Shown in pieces: positions 24,219 through 35,106 of a stretch of 64,000 nucleotides of DNA (position 1 is its first letter; every line of letters begins with the position of its first letter). Below the pieces are notes generated by a model. That model saw only the letters and a program-made list of their open reading frames with translations, did no database searches and was not told where the DNA came from. This DNA is from Celeribacter persicus. GTDB taxonomy: Bacteria; Pseudomonadota; Alphaproteobacteria; Rhodobacterales; Rhodobacteraceae. The DNA lies in contig NZ_QAOH01000003.1 of NCBI RefSeq assembly GCF_003050785.1, positions 1 to 64,000 of the forward strand. Direction: 5' to 3'. The position numbers and the translations under genes were made by a program.

Positions 24219-25244
24219 TCAGGCCAAAAGCACCAGCGTCAGCCCCAGCACCGAGACAAAAACCCAGGCCACAGCCCCAAGCATCAACGGGCGCACGCCC
24301 TTTTGCCGCAGCCGCGCAACATGGGTTTCAAGCCCCATCCCCGCAAGCGCCATGGTCAGGAAGAAGGCCGTGACATGGGCAAGCGCCTGGCTTGCCATCG
24401 GCGGCACGTCGACCAGAGAGTTAAGCACCACCACGGCGATGAAGCCGAAGACGAACCACGGCATGGGCGCCCGCCCACCTGACACACCTTCGTCCTGTTG
24501 CGCCAGAGCGCCAAGCGCAAGGATCAGTGGCGCGAGCATCAGGACCCGGCTGAGTTTCGCGATTGTCCCCGCCTGTCCGGCGGCATCGCCATGGGTGAAG
24601 GCCGCGCCCATCACCTGTGCCATTTCATGCACCGTCGCCCCGACCCAAAGCCCATAGCTCTCCGGTGCCATTGCCAGAAATCCGCCCATCACCGGCATGA
24701 TCAGCATGGAGAGCGTGCCGAAAACCGTGACACAGGCAATGGCATAGGCCACATCCTCGTCCTCGCCCCCCGTCACCGTGTTGACCGCGATCACCGCCGA
24801 CGCGCCACAGACCGAGGTGCCCGCCGCGATCAACTCGCCCAGCTTGCGTTCGACACCGAGCACGCGGGCCATCGCTTTGGTGAATATGAACGTCGCAGCC
24901 AGCACCACGACGACGATCAGGACACCATTCAGACCAATGCCCTCAAGCTGGCCCAGCGTGAGTTGAAACCCCATAAGCACGATCCCGGCACGCAGGATTT
25001 TCCTGACCGAGAGGCTCACCCCCGGCACGAGCACCGATGCGAACCCAAATGCGTTGCGCAGCACGATCCCCGCCACCATCGCCAGAACCATCGGACTGAG
25101 ATAAGGCACCCCGATCCAGCGCTGAGCCAAAATCGCCAGCGCCGCCAAAGCCCCTGTCGCCATCAGCCCCGGCAGGTAGTGCCAGAGCCTCGCCATCCGG
25201 TTGTCCCGGTTGTCAGGGAATGTGATCTCGCTTGCATCCGCCAT
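24219..25244 (-). CDS. YeiH-family putative sulfate exporter
   Basis: A 341-residue inner-membrane protein of the UPF0324/YeiH family with about ten transmembrane segments. After a polar N-terminus it shows PYLSPMVLAMVAGIVLRN and the signature GTSVCGASAVIAVNTVTGG, then a second hydrophobic half ending VLGLTLVLLA. Members are annotated as sulfate exporters, but direct proof is limited. ATG 25244 has AGGAG upstream. It is divergent from a LysR regulator with a dyad operator in between, as with yeiE-yeiH in E. coli, which suggests regulation by that neighbour. Confidence 0.88.
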   Translation of the reverse strand: MADASEITFPDNRDNRMARLWHYLPGLMATGALAALAILAQRWIGVPYLSPMVLAMVAGIVLRNAFGFASVLVPGVSLSVRKILRAGIVLMGFQLTLGQLEGIGLNGVLIVVVVLAATFIFTKAMARVLGVERKLGELIAAGTSVCGASAVIAVNTVTGGEDEDVAYAIACVTVFGTLSMLIMPVMGGFLAMAPESYGLWVGATVHEMAQVMGAAFTHGDAAGQAGTIAKLSRVLMLAPLILALGALAQQDEGVSGGRAPMPWFVFGFIAVVVLNSLVDVPPMASQALAHVTAFFLTMALAGMGLETHVARLRQKGVRPLMLGAVAWVFVSVLGLTLVLLA

Positions 25245-25293
25245 GGCTTGCTCCTCTGTTCAAAGGGTATGCCATTGCTATGCCGCATTACGT

Positions 25294-25341
25294 TTCATAA
25301 ATCTAAACGATTATTATTGTTATTTCGTTCGATTTTATGAA
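25294..25341. promoter_or_regulatory. long dyad between yeiH-like and lysR genes (LysR operator)
   Basis: TTCATAAATCTAAACGA (25294-25310) is mirrored by the reverse complement TTCATAAAATCGAACGA (25325-25341), nearly perfect inverted arms around an AT-rich centre. LysR regulators bind such dyads to control their own gene and the divergent target. The right arm reaches the first possible lysR start codon (25337), which favours the ATG at 25352. Confidence 0.6.
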
Positions 25342-25351
25342 TGAATTAACC

Positions 25352-26278
25352 ATGACCTTTGAGCAGCTCCGCATATTTCTCGCCGTCGCCGCGCGCAGCC
25401 ATGTAACACAGGCGGCGAGCGCATTGAATCTGACGCAATCTGCCGTGTCCTCCGCGATTGCCACGCTTGAAGCGCAGCATGGCGTGAAGCTTTTCGACCG
25501 GATCGGACGTGGCATCGTGCTGACGGAAGAGGGGCGGTTGTTCCTGCCCGTTGCGCAACGTGTGTTGACCGAGGCGGAAACCGCGCGGAATGCGCTCGAC
25601 GATCTGGCGGCAGAACCACGCGGCACGCTTCGGGTCTTTGCCAGCCAGACGGTCGCGAGTTATTGGCTACCGCCGCGCCTGATGGCGCTTCATGCGCGAC
25701 ATGCTGGCCTCAGGATCGCGCTAACCGTCGGCAACTCGACACAGGCGGCCAAGGCGGTGAGTGAAGGCACCGCCGATCTGGGTTTTGTCGAGGGTCCCCT
25801 GCCCGAAAGCGATCTTCAACACCAGGTGGTGGCCCGCGACGAATTGGTTCTGGTGATGCGCGACACACGTTCCATGGCCGGGTGTGAGAGTTTCTCCACC
25901 GACGATTATCGCGCCTTCACATGGGTGCTGCGCGAGACCGGTTCGGGTACACGTTCGGAAAGCGAGACGCATTTGTCCGGGATGGGATTGTCGGTCGATC
26001 AGCTCGATGTGGCACTGGAATTGCCCTCGAACGAGGCCGTGCTAGCGGCCATTGCCGCCAGCGATGCCGTTAGCCTTGTCTCACACCGTGCCCTGCGGCA
26101 CTCTGCGTTCGGCCATGTGAGAGGGCATCGCATCACATGGACCGCCCCCTCTTTACGCCCTTTCGCGATGATCACCCATCCGCACCGGCATCGCACTCGT
26201 GCGGCAAGCGCCCTCATTACGGTGATTTCAGAGATGCGCGGTGACGCTGGGTCAACAAGTGAGCTGCCTCGTTCTTAG
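25352..26278 (+). CDS. LysR-family transcriptional regulator (YeiE-like)
   Basis: A 308-residue regulator from ATG 25352; an alternative ATG at 25337 adds five residues but falls in the dyad operator and matches homologues less well. The N-terminal winged helix (MTFEQLRIFLAVAARSHVTQ, then LTQSAVSSAIATLEAQ) is followed by the coinducer-binding domain (about residues 90-290, with LRVFASQTVASYWLPP). Its divergent pairing with a yeiH-like exporter recalls YeiE of E. coli, linked to sulfite/iron responses. The ligand here is unknown. Confidence 0.88.
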   Translation: MTFEQLRIFLAVAARSHVTQAASALNLTQSAVSSAIATLEAQHGVKLFDRIGRGIVLTEEGRLFLPVAQRVLTEAETARNALDDLAAEPRGTLRVFASQTVASYWLPPRLMALHARHAGLRIALTVGNSTQAAKAVSEGTADLGFVEGPLPESDLQHQVVARDELVLVMRDTRSMAGCESFSTDDYRAFTWVLRETGSGTRSESETHLSGMGLSVDQLDVALELPSNEAVLAAIAASDAVSLVSHRALRHSAFGHVRGHRITWTAPSLRPFAMITHPHRHRTRAASALITVISEMRGDAGSTSELPRS

Positions 26279-26420
26279 GAGAGGGTGTCTTTCAGTTTGC
26301 TTTGAAGTGACCTCGCCCACCGCGGCCCCGGGTTCTCGGGACACCTTTGGCTTTGTCAAAATACCCTGCCACCCGCGGCTTGCACCATTGCCTGGCTTCC
26401 TAAACGGGATCACGCCTTCG

Positions 26421-26451
26421 CAAAAGAAAAGGCTCCGCGTTTGCGGAGCCT
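26421..26451 (-). terminator. rho-independent terminator of tuf2
   Basis: Same hairpin as at 3101-3131: GGCTCCGC, AAAC, GCGGAGCC, then TTTTCTTTT on the minus strand. It ends the tuf2 transcript before the convergent LysR gene. Confidence 0.9.
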
Positions 26452-26545
26452 CTCTATTCTCAACCGGAGTGGGTTCTCGTGATCTTTTGCGAGCAAAAGA
26501 CACTGTCACCCACCGGTCAGAGTTTCTTACAGAAACTCGACCCGA

Positions 26546-27721
<1,176 letters not shown>

Positions 27722-27812
27722 ATCGTGGCGCCTCTTGGTTTGAAGGGCCGGAGAACTGGCCCGAAATTAACATCGCGGGCTAGGTAGTGGCTTCGGACAG
27801 GAAAATCAAGCG

Positions 27813-28454
27813 TCAGTTGCCATTTGCGACCTCACTCGCCGCCTCGGGTGCGAGAACTTCGAGGGCAGCTCTGGCTTCGTCCGCATCCGAGCTCTCCGCC
27901 TCGACCGGATCGACCCCGAACCACTGGCCATTTTCCTGCAGCCAGCGCTCGACTTTCATCGCCGCATTGCGGCTCAGAATCTCGAGCTGTTCCTCTTTCG
28001 TGCGGGTCAGACCGGAGCCGACGAGAGTGGCCCCGGAAGCGCCTTCGAACACGGTCAACAGCTTGGGCTTGTCGGTGAGTTTCTTGGCCTGCGAATCGTC
28101 CCAGACATTGACCGACAGCACGAAGACGGATTTCGGCGTGAACAGAACCGGGATGCCGGGCGCAGCCAGACCGTAAGCATCCACCTTGATCCCGATGTGA
28201 TAGAGCTTGTCGCCATCGTAGCGGCCAAGCCGCGCCTGCATCGCGGATTTCAGTGCGGTTTCGATTTCCTCCTCGGTGGCGGTGCGCGAAAAGGCTGCTT
28301 TCTGCGCATCCTTGGCGACCACCACGTTATGTCCGAAGGAAAAATCGCCGAGGTTCACCAGTGGCGTCTCATCCGTTACCGCCTTGGCGTCCGCGCAAGC
28401 GGTCAGGGCGAGAAGCGTGAGGCCTAGAAATGCGCGACGGGCGGTATGGAACAC
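27813..28454 (-). CDS. predicted lipoprotein of unknown function
   Basis: A 213-residue product from GTG 28454, chosen because AGGAGGAT lies seven bases upstream; longer in-frame starts lie inside the M48 protease gene. The N-terminus is a lipoprotein signal (RRAFLGLTLLALTAC) with the lipid-carrying cysteine at about residue 20. The rest is soluble, with an acidic C-terminus. I do not recognise the family. It is third in the operon DUF898-M48-lipoprotein and probably faces the periplasm, where the M48 protease domain may also act. Confidence 0.75.
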   Translation of the reverse strand: MFHTARRAFLGLTLLALTACADAKAVTDETPLVNLGDFSFGHNVVVAKDAQKAAFSRTATEEEIETALKSAMQARLGRYDGDKLYHIGIKVDAYGLAAPGIPVLFTPKSVFVLSVNVWDDSQAKKLTDKPKLLTVFEGASGATLVGSGLTRTKEEQLEILSRNAAMKVERWLQENGQWFGVDPVEAESSDADEARAALEVLAPEAASEVANGN

Positions 28455-28503
28455 GAAACAGATCCTCCTGATGGGTCGGTGCAAAGTGGTAACGGCAAAG
28501 CCG

Positions 28504-29706
28504 TCAGGGCGCAACGCTGTTGCTTTTGCTCTTTTTATCACTGCTCTCATCGCCGCAGATCGCCCGCAACTCGCGCCATGCGAGCGGGGACATAAACGGC
28601 GCATCGCTGGCTTCGAAACCCACGGCAGCCTCTTCGGCCCGCGTCACGCGGTCGCCAAGCTTCGGGTGAGAGGCAAGATGGGAGGCAATCCCTTCGCTGT
28701 CGCCGTATTCCTCCCGCAACCGCTCGAACAACGGGGCCAGCGCGCCCGGAGACACCCCGGCTTTGGGCAAAAGCGCATGGGCATAGGCGTCGGCGGCACT
28801 TTCGGCACCTTGGGAATATTGCGCATTCACCAGTTGGTTGACCCCCAGAAGCACCACCGTGCCCCCCGCGAAATCGCCGAACACCAGTGACAGCACCCCA
28901 AAGGTCCCGACCGAGCGCAGGGCGTGGCGGGTGGGATCGCGGTGGGCGACATGACCCATCTCATGCGCGATTACGGCGGCCACCTCCTCGGGCGCTTCAG
29001 AGGCGTCGATCAGCCCGCGCATGACAACGATCCGCCCACCCGGAAGCGCAAAGGCATTGATCATGTCGTGATCGAGAACGGTAAGCTGTACCGCCTCACG
29101 GTCGAGATCGGACACCGCAAGGAGTTTGGCTTCCATTTCCCTGAGCGCCAGAACACCCCTTTTTCCAGTACACTCGTTCAGCGGCAGGACCGTGCCGAGA
29201 CTGTCGCGCACCTGCTGGTAGGTCTTGTCCCCCAACGCACGCTCTCCCTCGATCGGCAGGCCCGCCGCAAGTTGATCCGCGATCAGCGGAATGAGCACGA
29301 AGACGATGAAGGCGACAGAGGCCACCGCCCCGGCGATCAACCCCGCCAAACGTCCCTTTCCGGTCATCGGCGTCTTACGCCGGAGATTCGGCGCATCCGT
29401 CTCAAGTGCCGCCCGCAGACGCCCGTCGCGCACATAGAGCCGCGCGGTCGGCGTCATCACATTGGTATAAACCCCCAACGGTGCCTGCCCCCATTTCAGA
29501 TCGCTCTGTCCCTCGACATGGCGCAGATGCGACAAGGGCCAGTTCCAGCGCAACTCGACGCCTTGCTCGTTCGTGTAGGACAGATCGAGCGCCGCCTCAC
29601 CTTCTCGCAGGAGCGCATAGACCACATGGCGGGCTGCCGTCTTGCCATCGACCAACTCGCAACGCACCCCCTCGGGGATCGGCGCCCAGGGACCCGCGCC
29701 ACTCAT
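28504..29706 (-). CDS. M48-family metalloprotease with N-terminal extension
   Basis: A 400-residue zinc protease. Residues 1-115 form a soluble domain of unknown type rich in beta-strand patterns, residues 118-143 a transmembrane helix, and the peptidase domain carries HEMGH at 248-252 with the third ligand glutamate in GAESAADAYA near 303. The arrangement (membrane anchor, then catalytic domain) resembles YcaL/LoiP-type or HtpX-like proteases of envelope quality control, though the N-terminal domain is extra. It overlaps the DUF898 gene by ATGA and precedes a lipoprotein gene. Substrate unknown. Confidence 0.88.
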   Translation of the reverse strand: MSGAGPWAPIPEGVRCELVDGKTAARHVVYALLREGEAALDLSYTNEQGVELRWNWPLSHLRHVEGQSDLKWGQAPLGVYTNVMTPTARLYVRDGRLRAALETDAPNLRRKTPMTGKGRLAGLIAGAVASVAFIVFVLIPLIADQLAAGLPIEGERALGDKTYQQVRDSLGTVLPLNECTGKRGVLALREMEAKLLAVSDLDREAVQLTVLDHDMINAFALPGGRIVVMRGLIDASEAPEEVAAVIAHEMGHVAHRDPTRHALRSVGTFGVLSLVFGDFAGGTVVLLGVNQLVNAQYSQGAESAADAYAHALLPKAGVSPGALAPLFERLREEYGDSEGIASHLASHPKLGDRVTRAEEAAVGFEASDAPFMSPLAWRELRAICGDESSDKKSKSNSVAP

Positions 29707-30950
29707 ATCGCCGCCCCCAGATCGAAGGCCTCTGCGATGCCCTCCGCCTGTCCCGCCTCATCTCGGTCACGTTGACGGATTTGCGCCAGATGTTCCCCAC
29801 CGGTCAGCGACAGCGTGCTGGCGTAATGGCGCCATGTGGGAAAGACGACGAAACACTGGCGGAAAACGGAAAAGAACAGGAAGGTCACCATATAGAGAAA
29901 CAAGGCGAAAAAGACGGTGATCTCGGCGGAGGGCATACCCTCCTCACCGATGGAGGTGCCCTCGGACACTGCGCCGGAGGCGAAAATGCCGAAATCGGAA
30001 AGCCCCGGAAAAATCACGACAAGGATGAGGGAGGCCAGAGCGCCAACGACGAAGGTCGCCGCCGCCGTCGCGAGGTTCGTGAGGATATAGCCGCCGAGGT
30101 TGATGCCGAGAATGCTCGGAAAGGACAGGTTTGAGATCAACCCGACGCTCCCCGCCGTCTTGTGATTGGCGAGATAGCGCAGAGCAACGACCCGGTAGCG
30201 GGTGTAAAAGAACAGCGCAGCGAGCATCCCAAGGAAGATGAGAAACGGGATCAGACCGATCATCAGGGCATCGTCTTCCGTCATATCAGAGAACCGCCAA
30301 GCGATGAGTCCGCCAGCAATCGCGGGTCCCCAGACGCTAAGCAAAACCGGCAGGAAGGGTGGCAGAAGCCCGGTCCACTTGCCACCCTGCTGCAAACGCT
30401 GATCGCCGAAAAACGTGCGATCCGTGCGGAACTTCTCCAGCTTGAACGTCATCCGTGGCCACAGGAGACCAAGGCTCACGAGCGTCAGAAGAAGATGCCC
30501 CATGGCGACAAGCGCATATTTCCCCGCCGCCGGTTCCAGCGCGAAGCGGATGCCCCGCCAACGGGTGCGCGCGTAGACGTAGCGCTTGGCACGATAGGAG
30601 GCGAAATAGATCAGCGGCACGGCGATCAGAGCCGCCACCAGATAGGCCTCGAAATCCTCGTTGAACAGGACATAGGAGGCATAGACCAGCAAGAGCGCCA
30701 GCACCCCGATCAGCAACGCCAGAAACACGAGCGCGATGAGGAAACCGGTGAATTTCTCGATCCCCTTGCCGACATATTCAAGCGGCGTGCCGTCCGGACG
30801 CACGGCGGCCCAGAAATGCCGCCGGAGCCGGGTTTTCATCCAGAAGCGGTAAAATCCCAGCGTGAACACGGTGAAGATCGCGGTCCAGAGCGACAGCCGC
30901 AAAACTGGCCCCACCCGTCCCTCGAATTCCGTGTTCAACAACTGCGCCAT
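29703..30950 (-). CDS. YjgN/DUF898-family inner-membrane protein
   Basis: A 415-residue polytopic membrane protein. It begins MAQLLNTEFEGRVGPVLRLSLW and shows the family pattern of TLGFYRFWMKTRLRRHFW after the first helix and a related pattern near residue 165 (LGLLWPRMTFKLEKFRTDRTFFGD), with several further helices. Members of this family (YjgN in E. coli) have no established function. Start and end overlap or adjoin neighbours: 34 bp after parC and ATGA overlap with the M48 protease. Joint occurrence with M48 suggests that the two act together in the envelope. Confidence 0.85.
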   Translation of the reverse strand: MAQLLNTEFEGRVGPVLRLSLWTAIFTVFTLGFYRFWMKTRLRRHFWAAVRPDGTPLEYVGKGIEKFTGFLIALVFLALLIGVLALLLVYASYVLFNEDFEAYLVAALIAVPLIYFASYRAKRYVYARTRWRGIRFALEPAAGKYALVAMGHLLLTLVSLGLLWPRMTFKLEKFRTDRTFFGDQRLQQGGKWTGLLPPFLPVLLSVWGPAIAGGLIAWRFSDMTEDDALMIGLIPFLIFLGMLAALFFYTRYRVVALRYLANHKTAGSVGLISNLSFPSILGINLGGYILTNLATAAATFVVGALASLILVVIFPGLSDFGIFASGAVSEGTSIGEEGMPSAEITVFFALFLYMVTFLFFSVFRQCFVVFPTWRHYASTLSLTGGEHLAQIRQRDRDEAGQAEGIAEAFDLGAAI

Positions 30951-30984
30951 TTAAATCACCTGTCTGCAATCACCCGTTATGCTC

Positions 30985-33345
30985 TCAGCTGAACTTGTTG
31001 TCCCGCGGGAAGCCATGCGGCGGTGCCTTACCGACACCGGCGCGTTTGCCGAGCCACTGGGTCAGGTCTTTCTCGGTGCGGGTGTTGCCCCCGCCCATGG
31101 TCCAGCTCAGCCCCTGCTCCCAATCGAAAGTCGTCAGATCGCTGAGGCCGCCGTCAAGCTCAAGCATGCCCTGCGCGCCCCGCGCCTGATTGTATTTCTG
31201 AAGCCGCACGCCCTTGCCGCGCCCGAGTTCGGGCACCTCATCGAGCGGGAAGACAAGGAAGCGGCGGTTCTGCGAACAGACGGCGACGTGATCGCCCTTG
31301 ATTCGATGAACGATCACCGCTTTTTCGTCGTCCTTGACGTTGAGCACCTGCTTGCCCGTTCGGGTTTGGGCCACCACGTCTTTCTCGGCGATCTGGAAGC
31401 CGTTGCCCGCATTCGAGGCCACGAGCAGCTTGCCTTCGGGATCGTGTTTGAAGATGTCGACGATCTCCACCTCGTTGGGCAGGTCAATCATAAGTCTAAC
31501 TGGCTCACCCATACCCCGCCCACCGGGCAGGTTGGCAGCCGACAGCGTATAGAATCGCCCGGTCGAGCCCATCAGAATGAGTTTGTCCGTGGTCTCCGCA
31601 TGGAAGAGAAAACGCGGGCCATCGCCGTCCTTGAACTTCAACTCGCGGGTCAGGTCGATGTGACCCGACATCGCCCGAATCCAACCCATTTGCGACAGCA
31701 CGACAGTGATCGGCTCGCGCTCGATCATTGCTTCCAAGGGCACGTCCTCGACCTCGGCAGCCTCGGCGAATTGCGTCAGACGCGCGCCGCGGGGGCCGTA
31801 ATCCTTGCCGAAGCGCTTCTTGGTTTCTTTCAGCTCATCGGAAATGCGCACCCATTGCAGCTCTTCCGATCCGAGCAATTCCACCAGCCCGGCCTTTTCG
31901 GCCAAGAGCGCATCACGTTCGCGGATCAGTTCGATCTCTTCGAGACGGCGCAGAGAGCGCAGACGCATGTTGAGAATCGCCTCGGCCTGCACCTCGGTCA
32001 GTTCTCCCTGCCCTTCAGGCGCAGGCAGCGGGCTTATGTAATCCTTCTCCGACATGGCGCGCGGCACGTCGCGGCCCCAGATTTCCGCCATCAGGGCGGC
32101 TTTCGGGTCGTCGTCGTAACGGATGATGTCGATCACACGATCCAGATTGAGGAAGGCGATGATGAAGCCTTCGAGCACCTCAAGACGGTGGTCGATCTTT
32201 TCCAGACGGTGCGTCGCGCGGCGCTGCAAGACGACACGGCGGTGATCGAGCCAGGCACGCAGCACCTCCTTGAGCGAACAGACTTTCGGCGTCCGCCCGT
32301 CAATCAGCACGTTCATGTTCAGAGAGAAGCGCGTCTCAAGATCGGAGTTGCGGAACAGCGTGTTCATCAGCACGTCCGGATCGACGTTTTTCGACTTGGG
32401 CTCAAGGATCACGCGAATGTCCTCGGCGCTCTCGTCGCGCACATCGGCCAGAATCGGCACTTTCTTGGTCTGGATCAGTTCGGCCAGTTTCTCGATCAGC
32501 TTCGATTTCTGAACCTGATAGGGAATCTCGGTCACGACAATCTGCCAGACACCGCGACCCAGATCCTCGACCTCCCACTTCGCCCGCAGACGGAACGATC
32601 CGCGCCCGGTGGCATAGGTCCTCGCCATGCTCTCGCGCGGCTCAACGATGATGCCGCCGGTGGGGAAATCCGGACCTTTGACATAATTGAGCAGCGTATC
32701 GTCGCGCACGTCCGGCACTTTGATCATGTGCAGAGACGCGTCGATCAACTCGGCAATGTTGTGCGGCGGGATGTTCGTGGCCATACCGACCGCGATCCCG
32801 GACGAGCCATTGGCCAACAGGTTCGGAAAGGCGGCGGGCAGGACCTCCGGCTCGCGCAGCGTGCCGTCGTAATTGTCGCGATAATCGACCGCGTCCTCGT
32901 TGAGCCCTTCGAGCAGCGCCTCGGCGGCAATCGTCATCCGCGCCTCGGTGTAGCGCGAAGCCGCCGGGTTGTCGCCGTCGATATTGCCGAAGTTCCCCTG
33001 CCCGTCCACCAGCGGGTAACGGACGTTGAAGTCCTGCGCCAGGCGCGCCATTGCGTCATAAATCGCGGCATCGCCATGCGGATGATAGTTGCCCATCACG
33101 TCGCCGGAAATCTTGGCGGATTTGCGGAAGCCCCCGGTCGCGGACAGGCGCAGTTCGCGCATCGCGTAAAGGATGCGCCGGTGCACAGGTTTCAAACCGT
33201 CGCGCGCATCGGGCAGTGCCCGGTGCATGATCGTAGAGAGCGCATATTGCAAATAGCGCTCACCGATCGCACGGCGCAAAGGCTCGAAGCTTTCGCCCAG
33301 CGGCGCGTCTTCGTGTTCGGGGTCTTGGGTCAAATCACTGCTCAT
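30985..33345 (-). CDS. parC: DNA topoisomerase IV subunit A
   Basis: A 786-residue type IIA topoisomerase subunit that unlinks daughter chromosomes with ParE. The breakage-reunion domain includes [17 protein letters not shown] and the active-site tyrosine Y132 in AASRYTEAR; the C-terminal beta-pinwheel is present but short, as in ParC rather than GyrA. Alanine at the position of E. coli S80 also occurs in other alphaproteobacterial ParC proteins, so it is not evidence of acquired drug resistance. It is the first gene of a minus-strand run that continues with DUF898 and M48. Confidence 0.95.
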   Translation of the reverse strand: MSSDLTQDPEHEDAPLGESFEPLRRAIGERYLQYALSTIMHRALPDARDGLKPVHRRILYAMRELRLSATGGFRKSAKISGDVMGNYHPHGDAAIYDAMARLAQDFNVRYPLVDGQGNFGNIDGDNPAASRYTEARMTIAAEALLEGLNEDAVDYRDNYDGTLREPEVLPAAFPNLLANGSSGIAVGMATNIPPHNIAELIDASLHMIKVPDVRDDTLLNYVKGPDFPTGGIIVEPRESMARTYATGRGSFRLRAKWEVEDLGRGVWQIVVTEIPYQVQKSKLIEKLAELIQTKKVPILADVRDESAEDIRVILEPKSKNVDPDVLMNTLFRNSDLETRFSLNMNVLIDGRTPKVCSLKEVLRAWLDHRRVVLQRRATHRLEKIDHRLEVLEGFIIAFLNLDRVIDIIRYDDDPKAALMAEIWGRDVPRAMSEKDYISPLPAPEGQGELTEVQAEAILNMRLRSLRRLEEIELIRERDALLAEKAGLVELLGSEELQWVRISDELKETKKRFGKDYGPRGARLTQFAEAAEVEDVPLEAMIEREPITVVLSQMGWIRAMSGHIDLTRELKFKDGDGPRFLFHAETTDKLILMGSTGRFYTLSAANLPGGRGMGEPVRLMIDLPNEVEIVDIFKHDPEGKLLVASNAGNGFQIAEKDVVAQTRTGKQVLNVKDDEKAVIVHRIKGDHVAVCSQNRRFLVFPLDEVPELGRGKGVRLQKYNQARGAQGMLELDGGLSDLTTFDWEQGLSWTMGGGNTRTEKDLTQWLGKRAGVGKAPPHGFPRDNKFS

Positions 33346-33501
33346 GAGGATGATGAATAGCCGCCCCTCCCGGACCGGGCAAGCGCATCTGATCCCACCC
33401 CACCCCAGAAATCAGGTTAGGTGGAAGAAAGCGGAACTTTTCCCCATTCGGCGCGTTCACTCATCAGATAGTTTACAAAAACCGAAACGGGGGGCCTGAC
33501 G

Positions 33502-34119
33502 GTGTTACGGATTTTGAGTCTGACGACAATGACCTTATTGGGTCTATGGACCGCCTTGATGGTCTTTGGTCGCGATTTGTCTGCCGAAGAACAGGCAGAA
33601 TACGACGCGCGGCGAGCCGTCAGGGTTTCCCTTGTGTCACAAATGTCGGACACATTTTACGAGACTTTTGTCGGGCCGAGCAAACGTCAGGGCGACTATG
33701 TTCCCACTCTGGCCGAATTGAGAGCACAGACCCCCGACCGCATTGCGCGCAACAACACAGCGCCCGGAACCGTACAATTGGCGAGCCTCAATGCCGATGA
33801 GGAAATGGTGCGCGCAGCAATCGTCGTCAATGCCGCGACAACCGTTGTAAGCGATCCGTCGAAAATGGCCGGCTTCCTGGCCTCGCCGCAACCGACCCCG
33901 TCCCCGGCTCAGGACCTCGTCCTGAAAGAAGTGACCGGAAGCCGTGTCAACGTCCGCTCCGGCCCCTCCACAACCAATGAAGTTCTGGGGCAGGTGATAC
34001 GCGCGGAGATCGTCCGGGTGATCTCCCCGGTGGAGAATGGCTGGGTCAAAATCTCCGTCGAGGGCGACGGGGTGGAAGGGTACATGTCCGCGAAATTCCT
34101 TGCCGAAGTCTCCCACTGA
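33502..34119 (+). CDS. SH3-domain protein with N-terminal membrane anchor
   Basis: A 205-residue protein. GTG 33502 is preceded by a G-rich stretch; ATG 33529 is an alternative start. The first 22 residues form a signal peptide or anchor. The middle (about 23-140) is low-complexity and unrecognised. The C-terminal 60 residues are a bacterial SH3 domain (VTGSRVNVRSGPSTTNEVLGQV, ending VEGYMSAKFLAEV), used in many periplasmic proteins to bind peptidoglycan or peptides. It is divergent from parC and followed by two hairpins before the next gene. A cell-wall function is inferred. Confidence 0.8.
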   Translation: MLRILSLTTMTLLGLWTALMVFGRDLSAEEQAEYDARRAVRVSLVSQMSDTFYETFVGPSKRQGDYVPTLAELRAQTPDRIARNNTAPGTVQLASLNADEEMVRAAIVVNAATTVVSDPSKMAGFLASPQPTPSPAQDLVLKEVTGSRVNVRSGPSTTNEVLGQVIRAEIVRVISPVENGWVKISVEGDGVEGYMSAKFLAEVSH

Positions 34120-34136
34120 GACTGTAGTTATCAGGC

Positions 34137-34200
34137 GAAAGTCGTTTCCTTCGGCGACTTTCATAAGGTAAGCCTTTCCCGACCCTCTCGGGAAAGGCTT
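34137..34200 (+). terminator. tandem hairpins after the SH3 gene; second overlaps the SDR ribosome binding site
   Basis: GAAAGTCG/CGACTTTC (34137-34162) is an 8-bp stem. AAGCCTTTCCCGA/TCGGGAAAGGCTT (34170-34200) is a perfect 13-bp stem with loop CCCTC. The second ends four bases before the SDR start codon, and its right arm holds GGGAAAGG, the only Shine-Dalgarno-like sequence there. It may act as a terminator, a translational switch or both. The following T-run is weak. Confidence 0.6.
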
Positions 34201-34204
34201 TCTC

Positions 34205-35029
34205 ATGCGCACCATTTTGATCACGGGCTGCTCCAGCGGCATCGGGTATCATGCGGCCCATCATCTGAAATCGCTAGGCTGGCGGGTATTTGCCACCTGC
34301 CGGGCAGAGGAGGACGTGGCGCGTCTGAACCAGGAAGGGCTGGAAAGTCTGCGGCTCGATTACGAAGAGCCCGCTTCGATTGAGGCGGCCTGGACCGAGG
34401 TCATGCGACGCACCGACGGCACGCTCGACGCACTATTCAACAACGGCGCCTATGCGATCCCCGCACTGATCGAGGACCTGCCCGTCGTCGCCCTGCGCCA
34501 GCATTTCGAGGCCAATCTCTTCGGCTGGCACGATCTCACGCAACGCGCCGTCAGAGTGATGCGGGAGCAGGGACATGGGCGGATCGTGCAATGTTCCTCT
34601 GTACTGGGCTTCATGACCACGAAATTTCGCGGTTCCTATTCCGCGACGAAACATGCGCTTGAGGCGATGACTACCGCTCTGCGTCTGGAAATGCGCGGCA
34701 CGGGGGTGCATGTCTCGCTCATTCAACCCGGCCCGATCCGTACCGATTTCCGGCTCAATTCCCGCAAGCAATTCGACCGCTGGATTGACTGGCGGGCCAG
34801 CCCGCAATCCGCGCGCTACGACAAACTCACTCAACGGCTTTATGCCGAGACCGCAAAACCCGACGCCTTCGAGCTTGGCCCCGAGGCGGTCACAGAAAAA
34901 CTGCTGCGCGCGCTTGAGGATCACAATCCAAAGGCCCGTTATCCGGTGACGAAAGTCACGGTGTTCACGGCGCTCGCCCTGCGCGTCCTGCCCGCGCGTC
35001 TCAGCGAATGGATGATGTCCAAAGGCTAG
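34205..35029 (+). CDS. short-chain dehydrogenase/reductase (SDR)
   Basis: A 274-residue classical SDR. The Rossmann NAD(P) motif TGCSSGIG (residues 6-13), NNGAY near 80 and the catalytic SYSATKHALE (YxxxK) near 145-155 are present. It starts MRTILITGCSSGIGYH at ATG 34205, immediately after a perfect hairpin. The substrate is unknown; sequence features fit steroid/retinol-like or generic reductases of this size. It is followed by the small HIG1 gene on the same strand, with a gap of about 77 bp. Confidence 0.88.
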   Translation: MRTILITGCSSGIGYHAAHHLKSLGWRVFATCRAEEDVARLNQEGLESLRLDYEEPASIEAAWTEVMRRTDGTLDALFNNGAYAIPALIEDLPVVALRQHFEANLFGWHDLTQRAVRVMREQGHGRIVQCSSVLGFMTTKFRGSYSATKHALEAMTTALRLEMRGTGVHVSLIQPGPIRTDFRLNSRKQFDRWIDWRASPQSARYDKLTQRLYAETAKPDAFELGPEAVTEKLLRALEDHNPKARYPVTKVTVFTALALRVLPARLSEWMMSKG

Positions 35030-35106
35030 GCTCCGACGCGCAAACGCGCTATCTCTGAGGAAACGCCCCTGAAATCGACAGGGAAATCAGCGAGGAGGAG
35101 CCGCTC

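Noticed and set aside
27730-27812. Promoter for tuf2 with TTGATT and TACCTA
   Set aside because: The -10 box matches the consensus poorly; tuf2 must have a promoter near here but I cannot place it.
33076-33090. ParC alanine at the E. coli S80 position as a quinolone-resistance change
   Set aside because: Alanine is found here in other alphaproteobacterial ParC, so it is not a sign of selection.
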